DNA of 64,000 nucleotides, taken from positions 148,250,597-148,314,596 of the forward strand of contig CM061132.1 in assembly GCA_030789695.1 (NCBI GenBank), read 5' to 3'. The position numbers were made by a program, and so were the translations under genes. Of the stretch, positions 62,226 to 64,000 are shown piece after piece. Source of the DNA: Scilla litardierei (taxonomy: Eukaryota; Streptophyta; Magnoliopsida; Asparagales; Asparagaceae). The first letter of the stretch is position 1. Every line of letters begins with the position of its first letter. The notes beneath the pieces are model-generated. The model was not told the DNA's origin. It made no database searches and saw only the letters and a list, made by a program, of their open reading frames with translations.

Positions 62226-64000
62226 TCAATTAGGATCCGGAGGGTTAGAGGAAGTGTTGTCACTCGCTGGGGATCCTACCGGAGAGAATTCTGGTTCTCC
62301 AACCGCATAGTGTTTCAAACGCTGTCCATTGACTTTAAACGGTTCATCCCTTCCCATTATCTCAATAGCCCTATGCGGGAAAACCTTGGTGACGCGGAAC
62401 GGTCCCGACCACCTTGACTTGAGTTTTCCAGGAAAGAGCTTCAGCTTTGAGTTGAATAGGAGAACTAAGTCCCCTTCTTTGAATTCCCTCTTCAAGATTC
62501 GCTTATCGTGCCACCGCTTCAGCTTCTCCTTGTAAATCTTGGCGTTCTCATAGGCGTTGAGACGGATTTCGTCGAGCTCGTTGAGTTGTAACTGTCGGTG
62601 CCCCCCACCTCCTTGGCGTCGAAGTTCAGATTCTTAATTGCCCAAAACGCCTTATGCTCCAATTCCACAGGAAGATGGCAAGCTTTCCCATAGACAAGCC
62701 GGTAGGGAGTCGTGCCGATCGGAGTTTTAAATGTCGTCCTGTAGGCCCAAAGCGTGTCAGGAAGCTTTGATGACCAATCCTTTCTAGAATTGGCCACCGT
62801 CTTTTCTAGTATGCTTTTAATCTCCCGGTTAGAGACCTCCGCCTGACCGCTGGTCTGCGGGTGGTAGGCACGCCCCACCCAGTGTTGTACCCCGTATTTT
62901 TTTAAGAGAGCCTCGAATTTCTTCTCTATAAAGTGGCTCCCTCCGTCACTGATCAGGACACGAGGTACACCGAACCGCGGGAAGATGTTGCTTTTGAAGA
63001 ACTTGGCCACCACTCTGGAATCATTGGTTGGACTGGCTATCGCTTCAACCCATTTCGACACGTAGTCCACAGCCACCAAGATATACTGGTTCCCTGAAGA
63101 GGAAGGGAACGGTCCCTTGAAGTCCACTCCCCACACATCGAAGATTTCTACCTCCAGGATGTAGTGTTGAGGCATCTCATTCCTTTTGGAGATATTTCCC
63201 GCCCTTTGGCATTTATCGCAAGCTTGGACATAAGCATGTGTGTCCTTGAAGAGTGTAGGCCAGTAGAATCCACTCTGGAGAATTTTTGCGGTGGTCTTGT
63301 AGGTGCTTGCGTGCCCTCCACATTGCTGCCCGTGGCAGTGGGAAATGATGGAGGTCGCCTTAGTCTCAGGGATGCATCTTCGAATCACCCCATCATTGCA
63401 GGTTTTGTATAGGTGGGGGTCATCCCAATAAAATTTACGGACCTCATGGAAAAATTTCTTCTTCTGCTGAAAGCTCACATTGTGGGGGACGATGGCACAA
63501 GCCAGATAATTTGCAATGTCGGCGTACCAGGGGGTCCAGGAGGAAGAGACAGAGAAAAGGTGCTCGTCAGGGAGCGAATCATCGATCGGTGTAGCATTTA
63601 AATCGAGGGTAGGCATCCTGGACAGGTGATCGGCAACAACATTCTCCGCCCCCTTCTTGTCTCTGATTTCCAAGTCGAATTCCTGGAGGAGGAGAATCCA
63701 TCTAATGAGCCGCGGCTTAGCTTCTTTCTTGCTCAATAGGTATTTAAGAGCCGCGTGATCTGTGTGCACGATCGCTTTGGTGCCAACGAGATATTGTCGG
63801 AACTTATCCATGGCGTAGATGACCGCTAGCAATTCCTTTTCCGTGGTAGTATAATTTCTTTGGGCGGCATCAAGGGTTTTGCTCGTATAATATATGACAT
63901 GAAGATTTTTATCCTTCCTCTGCCCCAAGATGGCACCAACCGCATAATCACTAGCGTCACACATCAGCTCAAAGGGTAAATTCCAGTCTGGTGGTTGTAT
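62226..64000 (-). pseudogene. Athila RNase H and integrase (partial pol)
   Basis: Open from the window edge with '[14 protein letters not shown]', '[13 protein letters not shown]', '[19 protein letters not shown]' (RNase H). Integrase follows: a zinc-binding HHCC region ending 'CDKCQRAG', catalytic Asp in 'VDFKGPFP' and in 'LISDGGSHF', and Glu in '[12 protein letters not shown]'. A base gain in a G run near 62605 shifts the frame; the C-terminal part continues at 62495-62226 ('[20 protein letters not shown]'). Apart from that shift the domains look complete, so this is a fairly young copy. Reverse transcriptase lies beyond the window. Confidence 0.92.

Larger units (their letters stand above)
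56817..64000 (-). mobile_element. Second Athila-type copy, minus strand, inserted in gag of the first (continues off window)
   Basis: Reading leftwards from the window edge: RNase H and integrase (64000-62226), a promoter-like array, a third ORF (61223-59640), a noncoding region with AGCTTGGGG motifs, a purine tract (58424-58410) and a 3' LTR (58409-56817). The insertion point gives aaact (56812-56816) as the expected 5-bp duplication; its partner lies outside. Unlike the intronic Athila, this copy retains pol. Confidence 0.9.

Noticed and set aside
1..64000. tRNA or rRNA genes
   Set aside because: No cloverleaf with conserved A and B boxes was seen; the tRNA-like matches are primer binding sites of LTR elements.

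Overview
This is nuclear DNA of a flowering plant, probably a eudicot. The evidence is spliced genes with GT-AG introns, plant-type LTR retrotransposons (Athila and Tekay Ty3/gypsy, Sirevirus Ty1/copia), L1-type LINE remnants, Mutator-like and Helitron-like elements, and several long (AT)n tracts. I cannot name the species.

Only two host genes are clearly supported. (1) 3604-4315 (+) holds the last two exons of a gene resembling the plant Integrator subunit 9 family. (2) FIS1 (mitochondrial/peroxisomal fission factor) lies on + from 15143 to 45783. Five intact exons encode a 164-residue tail-anchored protein. Intron 3 is about 27.3 kb and is almost entirely transposable elements, so a 495-bp coding sequence is spread over 30.6 kb.

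Layout: 1-3603 AT-rich, little recognisable; 3604-4315 INTS9-like 3' exons; 4976-11265 minus-strand Tekay-type chromovirus remnant split by a complete 1.7-kb non-autonomous LTR element (6072-7795); 11445-11699 beta-adaptin exon fragment; 12195-15012 Mutator-like element carrying an NRT2 nitrate-transporter fragment and ending about 130 bp before the FIS1 start codon; 15143-45783 FIS1. Intron 3 of FIS1 holds a LINE scrap, a Helitron-like element, a complete but pol-less Athila-type element (20630-32247, 5-bp target duplication) and a decayed Sirevirus (32318-45024). Downstream of FIS1 are a 764-bp Mutator-type MITE with a 9-bp target duplication, Helitron-like ends, a run of palindromic elements embedded in (AT)n tracts (48641-50986), a truncated LINE, an LTR-like relic, and a nested pair of Athila-type elements in opposite orientation that runs off the right edge.

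The most interesting signals are structural. (a) The LTRs of the intronic Athila contain five stem-loops that share one 14-nt loop but have different, fully complementary stems. (b) Three large retroelements of two superfamilies carry arrays of a family-specific self-complementary CpG word in the LTR and again in the spacer before their third ORF. In both Athila families the arrays are followed by TATA-like boxes at both places, which looks like a duplicated promoter cassette. Two further elements carry such an array once. (c) There is a cluster of palindromic elements inserted in AT microsatellites. (d) Three Helitron-like 3' ends share a terminal module. All reading was by eye; no alignment, folding or database search was run.
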